A DNA stretch of 40,534 bases from positions 1-40,534 of the forward strand of contig JAAAIG010000294.1 in NCBI GenBank assembly GCA_015852425.1, read 5' to 3'. Below are positions 24,536 to 35,220 of the stretch, in pieces; the first letter of the stretch is position 1; every line of letters begins with the position of its first letter. The position numbers were made by a program, and so were the translations under genes. The DNA is from Gryganskiella cystojenkinii (lineage: Eukaryota > Mortierellomycota > Mortierellomycetes > Mortierellales > Mortierellaceae). The notes under the pieces are model-generated. The model was not told the DNA's origin. It was given only the letters and a program-made list of their open reading frames with translations, and did not search any database.

Positions 24536-26348
24536 ATGTCCTTCAAAGTCGGTAAGTCCTTCTCCCCGCTCCCCTCCCACTGCCCACAAGTAATTTCCCC
24601 ACGCCACGATATTCCCCTCCAATTTTTGCAACCCACCCCTATTTTTCATTTGCCCACTTGAGAGCCCAAAGACCATTGGGAGGAGATGATATCCCATTGA
24701 TCCTGCAAGACACGAGCATCCCCCTCCAACCCCCAATGGGATATCGGATACCCTCAGCTCTTTTTCCTTGCTCCGATCCGGTCCCCTTGGACAATATAAC
24801 AAAAAAAGAGTCGTGTCTGAAAATAAAACAACCGTGGACTAACTTGAACCTTGTACTTCCTTTCTCTTTTTCTTCTTCATGGGTCCTGGTCTGCGCCTCT
24901 TCTCTTCTCCCCCTGCTCCTCGTCTCGTCGTCGTCCTTGTCCGTCCCTGGACCAACAGCTGACATTAGCCTCGCTGCCTTTGGTCGCAAGGAGATCGAGC
25001 TTGCCGAGAACGAGATGCCTGGTCTCATTGCTCTCCGTCAAAAGTACGGTCCTCAGCAAGTCCTCAAGGGTGCCCGTATCGCTGGTTCCCTCCACATGAC
25101 CATCCAGACCGCTGTTTTGATCGAAACCTTGACCGCCCTCGGTGCCGAAGTCACCTGGACCTCCTGCAACATCTTCTCTACCCAGGACCATGCCGCCGCT
25201 GCTATTGCCGAGTCTGGTGTTCCCGTATGTTCAATAACCATGCGGACGATCTTGATCGTGGGAATTAATCTTTCAAGATGGTCACGTACTAACCTTCACC
25301 CTTATTTTTTTTTGTTTTGATTTCAAACCACAATTAGGTCTTTGCCTGGAAGGGAGAGACCGATGAGGAGTACATGTGGTGCCTCGAGCAACAACTCCGT
25401 GCCTTCAAGAACGGCAAGGGCCCCAACATGATCTTGGATGATGGTGGTGATCTTACCACCTTGATCCATGAGTCGCACCCTGCTCTTTTGTCAGAGATCA
25501 GGGGTATCTCTGAGGAGACCACCACCGGTGTTCACCACTTGTACAAGATGCTCAAGGAGAACAAGCTCAAGGTCCCTGCCATCAACGTCAACGACTCTGT
25601 CACAAAGTCCAAGTTTGACAACTTGTATGGATGCCGCGAGTCTCTCATTGACGGAATCAAGCGTGCCACCGATGTCATGATTGCCGGCAAGGTCGCTGTC
25701 GTTGCCGGATACGGTGATGTCGGCAAGGGTTCCGCCGCTGCCCTCAAGGGTATGGGTGCTCGTGTCATCGTGACCGAGATTGACCCCATCAACGCCCTCC
25801 AGGCTGCCATGGAGGGTTACGAGGTCACGACCATGGAGGAGGCCGTCAAGGAGGCCAACATCTTTGTTACCACCACCGGTTGCCGTGACATCATTCGTGG
25901 TGAGCACTTCTCTGTCATGAAGGATGACTCGATCGTCTGCAACATTGGTCACTTTGACATTGAGCTCGATGTCGCCTGGTTGAAGAAGAACGCTGTCAAG
26001 CACGTCAACATCAAGCCCCAGGTTGATCGTTTCCAGGTCGCCTCCGGCAACCACATCATCCTCTTGGCCGAGGGTCGTCTCGTGAACTTGGGTTGCGCCA
26101 CCGGCCATCCCTCGTTCGTCATGTCCAACTCGTTCTCGAACCAGGTCTTGGCCCAGATTGCTCTCTGGACCGATATCGAGTCCTACCCCTTGGGTGTTCA
26201 CATGTTGCCCAAGAAGCTCGATGAGGAGGTCGCTGCCTCGCACTTGGCCAAGATTGGTGTCAAGCTCACCAAATTGACCCATGTCCAGTCCGAGTACCTC
26301 GGTCTCAACCCCGAGGGTCCCTTCAAGCCCGAGCACTATCGCTACTAA
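24536..26348 (+). CDS. SAH1: S-adenosyl-L-homocysteine hydrolase (adenosylhomocysteinase)
   Basis: Reversibly splits S-adenosylhomocysteine into adenosine and homocysteine (EC 3.13.2.1), relieving product inhibition of methyltransferases; cytosolic homotetramer with tightly bound NAD. Exons 24536-24551, 24959-25224 and 25338-26348 give 430 residues, the standard eukaryotic length. The ATG sits in an A/C-rich context (ccaccATG) and exon 1 codes only MSFKV plus one base. Motifs: [36 protein letters not shown], the [19 protein letters not shown] substrate and active-site region, the NAD-binding [18 protein letters not shown] near residue 218, and the C-terminal KPEHYRY whose Lys and Tyr contact NAD of the neighbouring subunit. 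Codon use is strongly biased. Intron 1 is 407 bases and contains a structured inverted repeat. Confidence 0.98.
24673..24745. repeat. Inverted repeat with alternative pairing in intron 1 of S-adenosylhomocysteine hydrolase
   Basis: GATATCCCATTG at 24688-24699 is an exact reverse complement of CAATGGGATATC at 24734-24745 (12 bp, 34-base loop). A second left arm, CCATTGGG at 24673-24680, can also pair with 24732-24739, so two hairpins compete for the same right arm. Confidence 0.7.
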
Positions 26349-27112
26349 GGAACGCGAGTTTCTATCTAGTTCAGGTCAAACTCATGATCGAGTTTAAATA
26401 ACACCCCCTGATCGATATTTCTTTCTGCATTATCACTTCTACCAACATACCACGGGTCCTCATGCCCACCTCAATTCAACATTGTACCATAGCTTACCCC
26501 TCTCCACCTTCTCTAGTTCACTTTCACTTTTCTCTCTTGTTCTCTTGTTCACGCAAGAGAACAATCTTGTCTTTTACATTTCCCCTCGAAAATAAAAACA
26601 AAAAGCCCTTTTTGTTCAACCAAAAAAAAACGTTCTCTTTCCCTTTCGATACGACCCATAGCATAGCTGTGAAGACTTTGGCCAAAAAGTTCATTTCGCG
26701 GTAGGCAGCAAGTCCTCGCTCTTTTATGTTTTTGTGTGCTTGCTACAAAAATCATCTTTTTCGTATATTTTTTTTGGGGTGTGTGTGAAGTGTTCGTTGT
26801 AAAGAAAAGAGGGGAAAAACACTCGTTCGGTTCGTCGCAGGCGTTATTCGGTGGAGGAGGAAGGGTACTGTAGAGAAAAGATGAGAAAATTATAAAAACC
26901 AACGTAGATAAGAGAAAGGAGCAAAACAACCCTGCCTTTTCTCTAATGGAACGAGAACGAGAGAGGCTCAGTGGCGAGCGGAAGAGAGATATTGTATAAA
27001 CTAGCTGTATGTTGTTGGTCCGTGAGTTGGGGAAGGGGGGGGGGATACGGCAAAAAGAAAAAAAAGTAGTATGAACAAAAGTCGGTCTTGCCAAAAAACA
27101 AGGTCCCTGGTA
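26349..27112. other. Convergent 3' flanks of S-adenosylhomocysteine hydrolase and the phosphatase gene
   Basis: No gene seen. T/C-rich near the hydrolase stop, then A/T runs and purine-rich sequence toward the phosphatase stop. Frames on either strand are low complexity. Confidence 0.55.
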
Positions 27113-28859
27113 TTATGGTTGTTCCTCGTTCGCCATGTCCAAGATAGGATTGACATCATCAACCACAGTCATGTCGGCCAAGAAGGGGATCAGGTCGAGC
27201 AACTCAGTATCGTGTGGGTCGTTAAACCAGGACGAAATCGGAACGGCATTCGTCTGGTGGAAGATATAACTGGCCGGCGAATTGTCGATGATGATCGTGT
27301 TCTTCAAGTCGCGGCCTATTACCGAGAGATCCTATGTGCACAAGAGAGCAGAATAAAAAAATGTAAACGATTCAGTCGTCAGATACTATCTCAGAAGCAG
27401 CAAGAGCTTTTCGATAAGCTAGATGGCGAGGACTTGAACATACCTTCACGTAGTTGCCTTTGTGGTTGAAGCATGACTCTCGGAAGAGACGGTGCTTAAT
27501 CACTTTGTGGGTATCGAGCATGTCGAGCACAGGGTCGGCATACTTTGACAGACTGGCAGTAAAGATCACTACCTCGTAGATATCACCCATCTTCTGCAAG
27601 AAGGTATCGACACCGGGTCTCTTGATTACATAGACATTATGAGATTGATTGTCGATCTCGACCGGGACAACATAATCGGCTTGAGGAATCAACTAAGGAA
27701 TGGAGACAAAAAATGGTATATCAAGTACATAAAATTGGTCAATCAAACTTTGCCCCGTTTTTGCACCATTCCGTGGCACTTTCGCTTTTTTTTTTTTTTT
27801 TTTTTTTGACTCGATCCCCAATTATAACACCCCAATGCTCAGTCAAGGACAATTTCAAACCTTGAAAGAACTGTGGACCAGCGTTTCATCCAAGTCCAGC
27901 ACCAAGCATTTCCTGCCCGTATGCTCTGGCGCAATTGGTCCCAACAATCCATTGAGTTCAACTTCCTGAGATTGCTGCTCCTATATCAAAAAAACAGGCA
28001 ATTAAAGACGGTGGTCAATTACAACGTTACAAGAGTTTTTTTTTGATAAAAGAAAAAACAGCAAAAGAAAACATGGAGGATGTGTACGCAGGGGTGAGCC
28101 CAGAAGAAATGTTTGGAAGAGAGAGATCCGTCCGACGCTCGTCAAACGCAAAAAACTCGCGAGGTCCAGTGCTCATTGTTCCATCCCTTGTTTTTTTTAA
28201 ACCAATTTTTTTCATTTTTCTTTTCTTCTGCAGGTCGAGAATTGTCCACTGTTCCGCAATCGTCTGTGGTCTGCGGTTGAACTAAGAGTTGGATGATGCG
28301 TCTGACGAAAGAGTAGCATCCTGTCCAGTCCCCATGCGCCCACCCTATGATCTGTTCGAGTGCATGCGACAATTTTTCGTACAAAGGCATTCGTTCTTAC
28401 CACTTCCGTATCCTCCAGAGCTGCCGTGGCCGTGACATTGACCATGGTTGGCTGTGCAGGTAACGATTTCTCGTCACCCAAGTGTCCAGACACCACTTTC
28501 TTGCCCGCAGTCTTTCCGATGCTCACAGTTGCCGGGCGAGGAGACCCCCCGACCTGGAGCGAGGCATCGCTCCCATCCACAAAGTTGGCTCCACAACAAA
28601 AGATGAGCGAGAGAAAGGACGGCTTTTGAGGTTTGGACTCGATGGGGTTCTTGCGAGCCTTTGCAGCAGCCATGGCGGCGGGGGTATTGGTGGCGCTGTT
28701 GTTGGTGTTGTTATTGGTGCCGAGGGTCTTGCTGCCGCTGTTGCTGATATTGTTGGTGCTTGAGCTGCCAGGGGTGGTGTTCGTTACACTGGGGAGGACG
28801 GTCGAGTTTGCTCCAGATGCCAGGTCACTCAAAGGACTGGCCGAGGAAGCTAGAGACAT
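27113..28859 (-). CDS. NIF/SCP-domain protein phosphatase, Psr1-like
   Basis: Phosphatase of the FCP1/SCP (NLI-interacting factor) family, which uses an aspartyl-phosphate intermediate. Exons on the minus strand: 28859-28401, 27980-27861, 27692-27444, 27331-27113; 348 residues. The catalytic DxDxT is D182-L-D184-E-T186 in [15 protein letters not shown]. Later motifs [68 protein letters not shown] and [18 protein letters not shown] are all family-conserved. The 170-residue N-terminus is Ser/Thr/Asn-rich and disordered, with a hydrophobic patch [11 protein letters not shown] whose adjacent cysteines (88-89) recall the palmitoylated cysteines that anchor yeast Psr1/Psr2 at the plasma membrane; in yeast those act in sodium stress. 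The chosen ATG is the one before SLASSASPL; an upstream in-frame extension reads T-rich leader. Confidence 0.92.
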
Positions 28860-30038
28860 GGTTGTCGAGAGTGGAGATGGAAAGGAAAATTGAAGAAAAA
28901 ACAAAGGTAGTGTGTTAGTTGAGAGGCAGAGAAACATCAGAAAATAAGGAGAACAGAAAAAAAAAAAAAAAGTATTAAACACGGAGGAACATTGGGTGGG
29001 CTTTTCTCTCTCTCACGATCAAAGACAGCACTCTCAGCAACAGCAACAGCGTGGTTGTAAAAGGTGAACGCGTGTGAGGAGTGAGGAGACAGTCGAGCCT
29101 GGTCCCGGTCAAAAAGAACGCTCGATGTTGAGCTGCGTGGAGCTTTCGAGTTTGTGAGAGAGAGCGAGCGAGAGATAGACATGGACAGAAGGGAGAGGGG
29201 CGAGGAGGACAAGAGACAGGCACGACGAGAGCGTAATCATGCAGTTGCTGCTGACAGACCCTTTTTTTGTTTGTTTCCAAAGGTTATCAAGTAGATGATG
29301 TGTTGTTATGTTCATTACCTTGATCCTTTGAGGCTTTGCTCTTGCCTGACATGGGAATTCAGGACCACTGCGAGAGTAGGGAGCTGTCCCTGTTGGAGCG
29401 AGAAATAAGGTCGAGGAGGTTGTTGGGAAAGAGGAGTGATGTGACAAGGTTAGCTTTTACATTCAGTTTGGCCAAGACGATGTGTGTTGCTGTCAATCGT
29501 CATTCGTCCCCTGGCGAGTGACAATTAAAAAAGGGAGAGTGTGTGGTGAAGAGCGGAGGGTGGGAGGGAAGGAAGGAGAGAGAGAAGGAAATGAATTAAA
29601 TTGAATGAATGAATGAATTAGAAAAAAAACAACAATGGTAGAGAAAACTATATGGTGCCTTTTTTCAGTTGGATGAGACAACACGCGTGGGTGAAGAAGG
29701 GGGACATCACGAATAGACTTCTGGGGTCCAACCTCGTCATACAAAATATTATGAACATGAAAAAAGGGTTGTCAGGGCAGGCAGGACAGTTCACAAGAAG
29801 AGGGAACAAAAGAAGGAGGAGAGGACAGTCGAAAAAGGGTCCCGCGTTTGTCTGCTGCACTTTATCCGAGAGTCAGACGGACATTACGCTTCCCCTACCA
29901 GGGGGTTGTTAATAAAAAGATGGGTTTGTGTCAATGGTCCGAAAGGGGGGGAAGGGATGGAAGAGCAGGTGGGAGGAGGAGGGGGGGTCCTTGTGCGCGT
30001 GCGCGTGGAAGAGGAAGAGGAAGTAGAGAAGGTGTATC

Positions 30039-30062
30039 TGTGTGTGTGTGTGTGTGTGTGTG
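30039..30062 (+). repeat. TG dinucleotide microsatellite
   Basis: Uninterrupted TG repeat of about 11 units in the spacer upstream of the phosphatase gene. Confidence 0.85.
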
Positions 30063-30501
30063 CTGAGAAGGGAGAGGAGTGATGTGATAACGAGCTCCGT
30101 CTCCCAGCGTATCTAGGTGTGTCTAGTAAGTAAACTGGACCATGCGGCTACCCGCAAAAGGACCTGTCCATTGTATGCTGTATCGGAGTGCATGCACAAT
30201 GCCATTCGCAAGGAGGGCGAGGAGAAGAGTATCAAACAAAAGACAAACGGGGAGGTGCAAACGAGGCAAAGTAAAAAAATAAAAAAAAATAATAATAATC
30301 CAGAACTGCATAGGATGAAGGTTCACAACGAGGATGACATGCCGAGTCCAATGACATGATGAAAGGAAGGCAAAGGAGGAATGGCGTTGTCGACTGTGAC
30401 TTTTTTGACAGGGTCTTTTTCTTACAGGAACAGAGAGTGAGAGAATGAGTGATGAGGCACAAATATAAAAAGAGATGACAAGAACAGACGAGGAGACAGG
30501 C

Positions 30502-30576
30502 CAACGAGAGTGGAGAGAGAGCGAGAGAGAGAGGAGAGAAAGAGAAAGAGAGAGAGAGAGAGAAAGAGAGATGAGA
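30502..30576 (+). repeat. GA-rich polypurine microsatellite
   Basis: Nearly pure A/G on the plus strand, mostly GA dinucleotides with GAAA interruptions; a long homopurine-homopyrimidine tract. Confidence 0.8.
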
Positions 30577-31441
30577 GGATGAAAGGAAAGGAAGGGAGGA
30601 TGGCCAGCTTGGGATGAGAGGACAAGGAAGAAAATGAAAAAAAAGATGGGAAAGGCGGCAATGAACAGAGGGGGAAATACAGAGAAATAAAATAATTAAA
30701 AACTGCAGAGTGGAGAGCAGACAGACAGAAAAAAAAAAAAAAAGTCGCCCTGCAACAACTTGTGCTCCTGTTGTTCATCCTGCCATTCTCTCTTTCTTTT
30801 AAAAGAATAAAGTCGGGGATGACCGTCCTAATGAGCACGACGGACACTTCACTCCCCACCCCCCTATTAAAAACAGCAAATTGACTTGTCCCATTTGCTC
30901 ATTGTCATGTCGTCGGTGGGTGGAGAAAGGGGAAGGTTTGTGTCAAAGGGACGGCAGTGCTTCGAGTGAAGCAGTGAGCAGCGAACCATACCGTCTCGCC
31001 ACACCAAAGATATATTTTTTTACTTTGTTTTGTTTGCCGGGCTGGACAATTATTCTTCTCCTGAACACAACCCGGTTGCTGTTGTCAAACCACTCCCGAT
31101 GGAGACACGACCAACTTCAATACACCGTTTCTTCTGCACTGACTTGGAGAACCAGAAACTTGTCTGTTCTGCTATCGGACAGGCATTACCACCAAATTGT
31201 TGGGCATCAAGAACCACATCCCCCCCTCCCTCACATTCTTCCAAGATGAGTATTATTGATAGGTCTGCCTTTTCCTCTTCTAAAAAAAATATCAGGTTCC
31301 TAAAATCTGACTGGGTGGTTGGTCCCTGAGAAACTCTCTTTCCTACATATCCTAATTAGCATCATAGCACAGCCCCGACCACAAAACCATTTATCGAGCC
31401 TCTCCTCCACTTGAGACTGAGGGGGTGGGGTGGGAGAGCCA

Positions 31442-33990
31442 TCATCGACAAGGGCTGCAGCTTCCAAGGAACATACAACATGTCCTCAAATCCCAGCCAC
31501 GGATAACAACATCCGTGTCAAAGTAAAGTTTGCTCAACTCCTCCACAAACGAGTCATCCTTGGGGTAGTCGACACCAAGGCCATTCATGTCTTCTCGAGT
31601 TAAAATGATATTTTGACTCGTCGAGGCCTCATGCGAACCAGTCTCAGGCTCGTCCTCAAATATCGCAGCTGTAGACTTATAGGAGAGTAAACGGTCCAAT
31701 TCCGAGAGGACCGTCCTTGTTAGGTGGTGGAAGAATCTATTGACACGCCAAAAAAAAAAAATAAAAAAAATAAAAAAAATAAAAAAAAAGGCAAAAAGCA
31801 AAAAAGGTAGTTTGTACAGAAGAGCCGATATACATTTTTTTTTTCCTGCAATCGAGCCTCGTCTTACCTGATTGCCTCTGTATCTGCATTGCCGTTCGTC
31901 TGAATCTGCAGAACTTGAAGACAAGCGCCTCCGAGTCTCTGGTCAGCACGACTAGACCGGGGAGTTCCCACATCGTCCCCGCCTTGCTCATCCTCGGGGT
32001 GGCTTTGTAGAAACGGCTCATACTCTTCCTCTTCCGCAATCTCATCTCCATACCACCACCACCACCCTCCTGTCATCATCATCTTCAAAGTACCTGCCAT
32101 ATCCAGTCCAAGACCCTTGATAGACTCTTCTTGATGGAGTCTCAAACTTTCTGGGCCATGCGGGATTGCAGGGATCTCCAGGCCTAATACCGAACCACTG
32201 GATGCTGACTCCAATCGTCGCTGAAGTGAACCTTGCCTCCTCCTGAAACGAGCGAGCTGTTGAAGTAACGAGAAATACCGTTGACGGTCTGTCGCCAAAG
32301 CAGCAGTCTCTTCCAGTGTAGGTCGTCCCTGTACTAAAATCGTTCGATGCACTTTAGGATGGGGCAGCTTCGGTGTCGAGTATTGCACCTTCAAGGATTG
32401 CGCTGAAAGATCGACAAGGACATCGTAAAGATGTGGCTTGAACATGAAGAGCTTGTCCGTCGTGCCTGGGTAAACAAGGAAGAATAAGGTGCATAAGAAA
32501 AGACTGTACTCAACCTCTCCGTTGTCTATAATTCAAAATGTCGAGATTTCTTCAAAACATACAGGCAACATAGCCTCCATGGAGAGCCTCGATATGTTCA
32601 ATGTCGTTGATGCCGACGCAAAACAGGGGTTGAACTCGCTCGTGGCACCTGTTCGAGGATAAAGTGGCTGCTCCGGAGGGTATCGTGGCCATGAGACAAA
32701 TGTTGTACACTAGCAAGATATAAGTGTCTGTCAGAAATAATGACCAAAAAGTCGATATTCACACTCAAAAGATACAAACTCTGACGACGTATTACCAGCA
32801 AGGCAAGCGGGTTCCACAGGAGGAGGGGTATAAATAAGGATTCGCTTTTTCAGAAGAGCGGCCTTCCAAATGAGAAAGATCGCCGGTCCCATCGTATGAA
32901 CGAGCTCGAGAAAGTGTTGGGATGGATGCGATTTCTATACGTTACGAAAGTGTCGTCAAAGCATTTTAGCCGTTCTGGCAAATATTCGTCCGCCATCAAT
33001 AGTAGTCATCCCAAAGATAACATAATGACCGCAAGTGTCTCTTACAGGGATTTCGTCCGCCTCGAATGCGTCCTCGAGTCCTGGTGACATAAGGTGTTGG
33101 GGTTGAACTGGCTCCGAGATAGTGAATGATCTACTGATGCGACGTCGATTCCTTGCCCTGTAGGAATTGCGCTTGCTCACCGTCATGGAGCGATGACGGA
33201 CAAAATATTCTTCCAGTCGTGAAGTATCGGCACCTGCTTCAACGTGTTGACTAGAAGGCAGTTAAATTGGACAGATTCGGTAAGGTTCAAAATCACGACT
33301 AATTGTTGAATTGTTGACTCTTGAGATGGCAAAAAAAAAAAAAGCCTTCAACTTTTTGGTCAGTTCGTACCGAGCTTCGTTTTGCAGAAATTCTAGATGT
33401 CTCCACACTTGTCCGCAGCGTCCGGTGTCTGCAGAAGGCCGAACAAGGACACCCACAGATATCATATTTGCACCTCGGTCGCCAGCGGTATCCGAAGGCT
33501 CGTTGAGAAAAACCGAGATTCCGATGCACCCATCCAATTGAAAATATCTTGTAAATGAAAAAAAAGGTTTGTGATAGCGAGGTGGTAAGTATACATGAGA
33601 TAACTCCCAAGAGTGATTTCATGAGTGTCAAAAGTCGAGAGAGGCTCATAACCTACATCACATCTCTCCGTCTAACATGAAGACCGCTTGGCAAGGCGGC
33701 GAACTCGATACCTTGGAGCTGGATGCCTGTTTTAATAACATAACGCTGAGAGTGGTGAGGATCATGATCGTGTTTATAGAGGTGCAGCAAAGAACGGTAT
33801 ATCGTTTATATGAGGAGCACCCCATTTCCACTCCAAGTATTCCTCTGTTCGTTTCGTGTTTCTTCGTACCCGTCGCAGCCTGACTCCATTGCAATTGATT
33901 CCCTTGCCGTGTGTCAAAGCGGACGACAAAGATAGCATCGAGGGAAGGAATGTCGACTTCGTCTTCTGGTCGCTGGGTGGTGGAGGCCAT
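31442..33990 (-). CDS. DENND11: DENN domain-containing protein 11 (LCHN) homologue
   Basis: Member of the LCHN/DENND11 family (DENN-related, possible Rab exchange factor; biochemical role poorly defined). Eight exons on the minus strand: 33990-33870, 33726-33657, 33547-33371, 33250-33046, 32934-32796, 32709-32563, 32465-31868, 31736-31442; 583 residues. Aligned by eye with the vertebrate protein: AIFVVRFDTRQGN (N-terminal strand), GIEFAALPSGLH, DVIYFQLDG, RGANMISVGVLV, FLIWKAALLKKRILIYTPPPV, DIEHIEALHGGYVACTTDKLF, LYDVLVDL, and at the end FFHHLTRTVLSELD, EDMNGLGVDYPKDDSFVEELSKLY. Every join restores a conserved motif and frame. Two insertions look lineage-specific: a basic Ser/Arg stretch (exon 4) and a long linker in exon 7 with four consecutive Trp and an acidic run. 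The first ATG of the open frame was chosen as start. Confidence 0.88.
31750..31789. repeat. A-rich periodic tract in the last DENND11 intron
   Basis: Runs of eight or more A separated by single T (about four units) just upstream (on the gene strand) of the last acceptor; on the coding strand this is a long T-rich tract. Confidence 0.8.
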
Positions 33991-34204
33991 TGGAGATTGT
34001 TGTCCAGCTGGACGTTTGAATGGTGGGCGAATTAGTGGCAACGAAATGGAGTGAATAATGGTCTCTGGAGTTGTTTCAGAAAACACTGGTGGTCGAACGA
34101 GAGAGCAAAAAAGTCACAAGAGGCTCAACGACCTTCAGTTGGGTGTGACTGCCAATTTTTCGTCCTTTCTCAAAGTGATTGCGAGTCGACGAGGCACAGA
34201 CATA

Positions 34205-34267
34205 GTGTCGGTCAAAGAGAAATAAGAGGTAGTCTCGGTCAAAGACAACGAAGAGGTAGTCTCGGTC
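34205..34267. repeat. 27-bp tandem repeat, about 2.3 copies
   Basis: Units at 34205-34231 and 34232-34258 share the CGGTCAAAGA start and the AAGAGGTA end with a few central differences; a partial third unit, GTCTCGGTC, follows at 34259-34267. Lies in the 372-base gap between the DENND11 start and the prefoldin stop, i.e. in DENND11's presumed promoter or leader. The rest of that gap (33991-34362) holds no gene that I can see. Confidence 0.75.
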
Positions 34268-34362
34268 ATGAGAAAGGAGAGGGAGAGGTGTTGGGGTTCA
34301 TTCAACAAAAATTTCTTTTGCTGTACTTGATTTTTCTTTTAATGTCAATATTGTACTAACGT

Positions 34363-35220
34363 CTACTCTTCTCCAGCTGCCTCAGCCTTGGCTCTTGCCA
34401 AGCGCCTTTGCTTCACGTCCCAGTTGTAGACACGGGCAGTGTTAACCTCCATGGTCGTGATCTGGTCCCGCAAGTAGGCAAGATCCTCGTCCGTGTTCTT
34501 CAATGACTTCAGTGCAGCCTCGAGTTTTGAAGTAAGAAGCTCAGCAGCCTCTTCGACTGGATATTCGAGCATCACGTTTGCCTATCAAGATAGCAAAATA
34601 AGGATATGGTTAGGACATTGAAGAGGATGTTTTTGCTGAGCATCGGTAATGGTGTCAATCAATAAATGGAAGACCCCCGACTTACACCGAGCCAAAGGCA
34701 AACCTTGCCGGTGGGCTTGATGTTGGCGGTGGCGTACAAGGTGTCGTTCAACTCGTACATGGTCTCGATCTCCTTGGTATCATCGCCCTCAGCCGCCTCC
34801 GACTGTAAGAACTGGACCATTTCTAATGTCTTGCGAATCTCGGGAATCTTGGCGTCCAAGTTGCGCTTCCTTTGCAGCATGTTCACTTCCATGAACTTGT
34901 ATTTCCTATGGACAAGAGATATAACGACGGTGGCCACGTTAGTCGTTACCTCATCTGTTAATGCTTCGACGACGTATGACCCAAAGATAAACGATTTTGT
35001 TCGATAAGACAGACTTTCACGAGCTCTTTGCAATCTGGAGCGACAACACGATCTTGTCCTTGGTAGGTACGCCACCATTTCGAGAACAGACTCATTCTAC
35101 TTACGCCGCTGCCTCCTGGAATTTCTTGAGGACAATCTCGACAGGCTCTTGCTCGCTGACATGATCCTCGACATTCTCGACAAAGGGTGCTTTGGGGATT
35201 CCACGTGCGTTGACTTCCAT
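34363..35220 (-). CDS. PAC10: Prefoldin subunit 3 (VBP1/Pac10)
   Basis: Alpha-type subunit of the prefoldin hexamer, which hands nascent actin and tubulin to the CCT chaperonin. Exons on the minus strand: 35220-35105, 34905-34686, 34581-34363; 184 residues, the usual size. N-terminal MEVNARGIPKAPFVENVEDHV, then a helical segment KYKFMEVNMLQRKRNLDAKIPEIRKTLEMVQFL, the conserved beta region YELNDTLYATANIKPTGKVCLWLGANVMLEYP, and a C-terminal coiled coil to RLARAKAEAAGEE. The joins restore EAAAKYKFME and LWLGANVMLEY exactly. Transcribed divergently from the KH-protein gene. Confidence 0.96.

Larger units (their letters stand above)
28860..31441. other. Long polypurine and microsatellite-rich spacer, no supported gene
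   Basis: Between the phosphatase and DENND11 genes. Contains an A run near 28958-28972, GAAT repeats (about 29602-29617), a TG dinucleotide run (about 30040-30062), and long GA-rich tracts on the plus strand (about 29520-29600, 29930-30030, 30480-30620). The phosphatase leader is probably in the first few hundred bases. Frames here are Ser/Leu/Phe-rich or Lys/Arg/Glu-rich readings of these tracts, and none matches a known protein. Confidence 0.55.

Noticed and set aside
25491..26336. 281-codon minus-strand frame opposite S-adenosylhomocysteine hydrolase
   Set aside because: Same cause: third-position bias of the sense gene keeps the antisense frame open. No independent start, splice or domain evidence.
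19269..26348. Cobalamin adenosyltransferase and S-adenosylhomocysteine hydrolase as a B12/methyl-cycle gene cluster
   Set aside because: They are separated by NDUFA13 and a 2.5-kb spacer, and adenosylcobalamin is not the cofactor of methionine synthase. Proximity is most simply chance.
28860..28982. N-terminal extension of the phosphatase from 28982
   Set aside because: It reads a poly-T leader as Phe-rich sequence; the ATG at 28859 gives a sensible N-terminus.
30422..30859. 145-codon Ser/Leu/Phe-rich minus-strand frame
   Set aside because: A direct reading of GA/CT microsatellites; no start context, splice evidence or family.
33991..34086. Upstream extension of DENND11 to 34086
   Set aside because: The frame is open but the first codon is GTG, not ATG, and no other ATG occurs before 33990.
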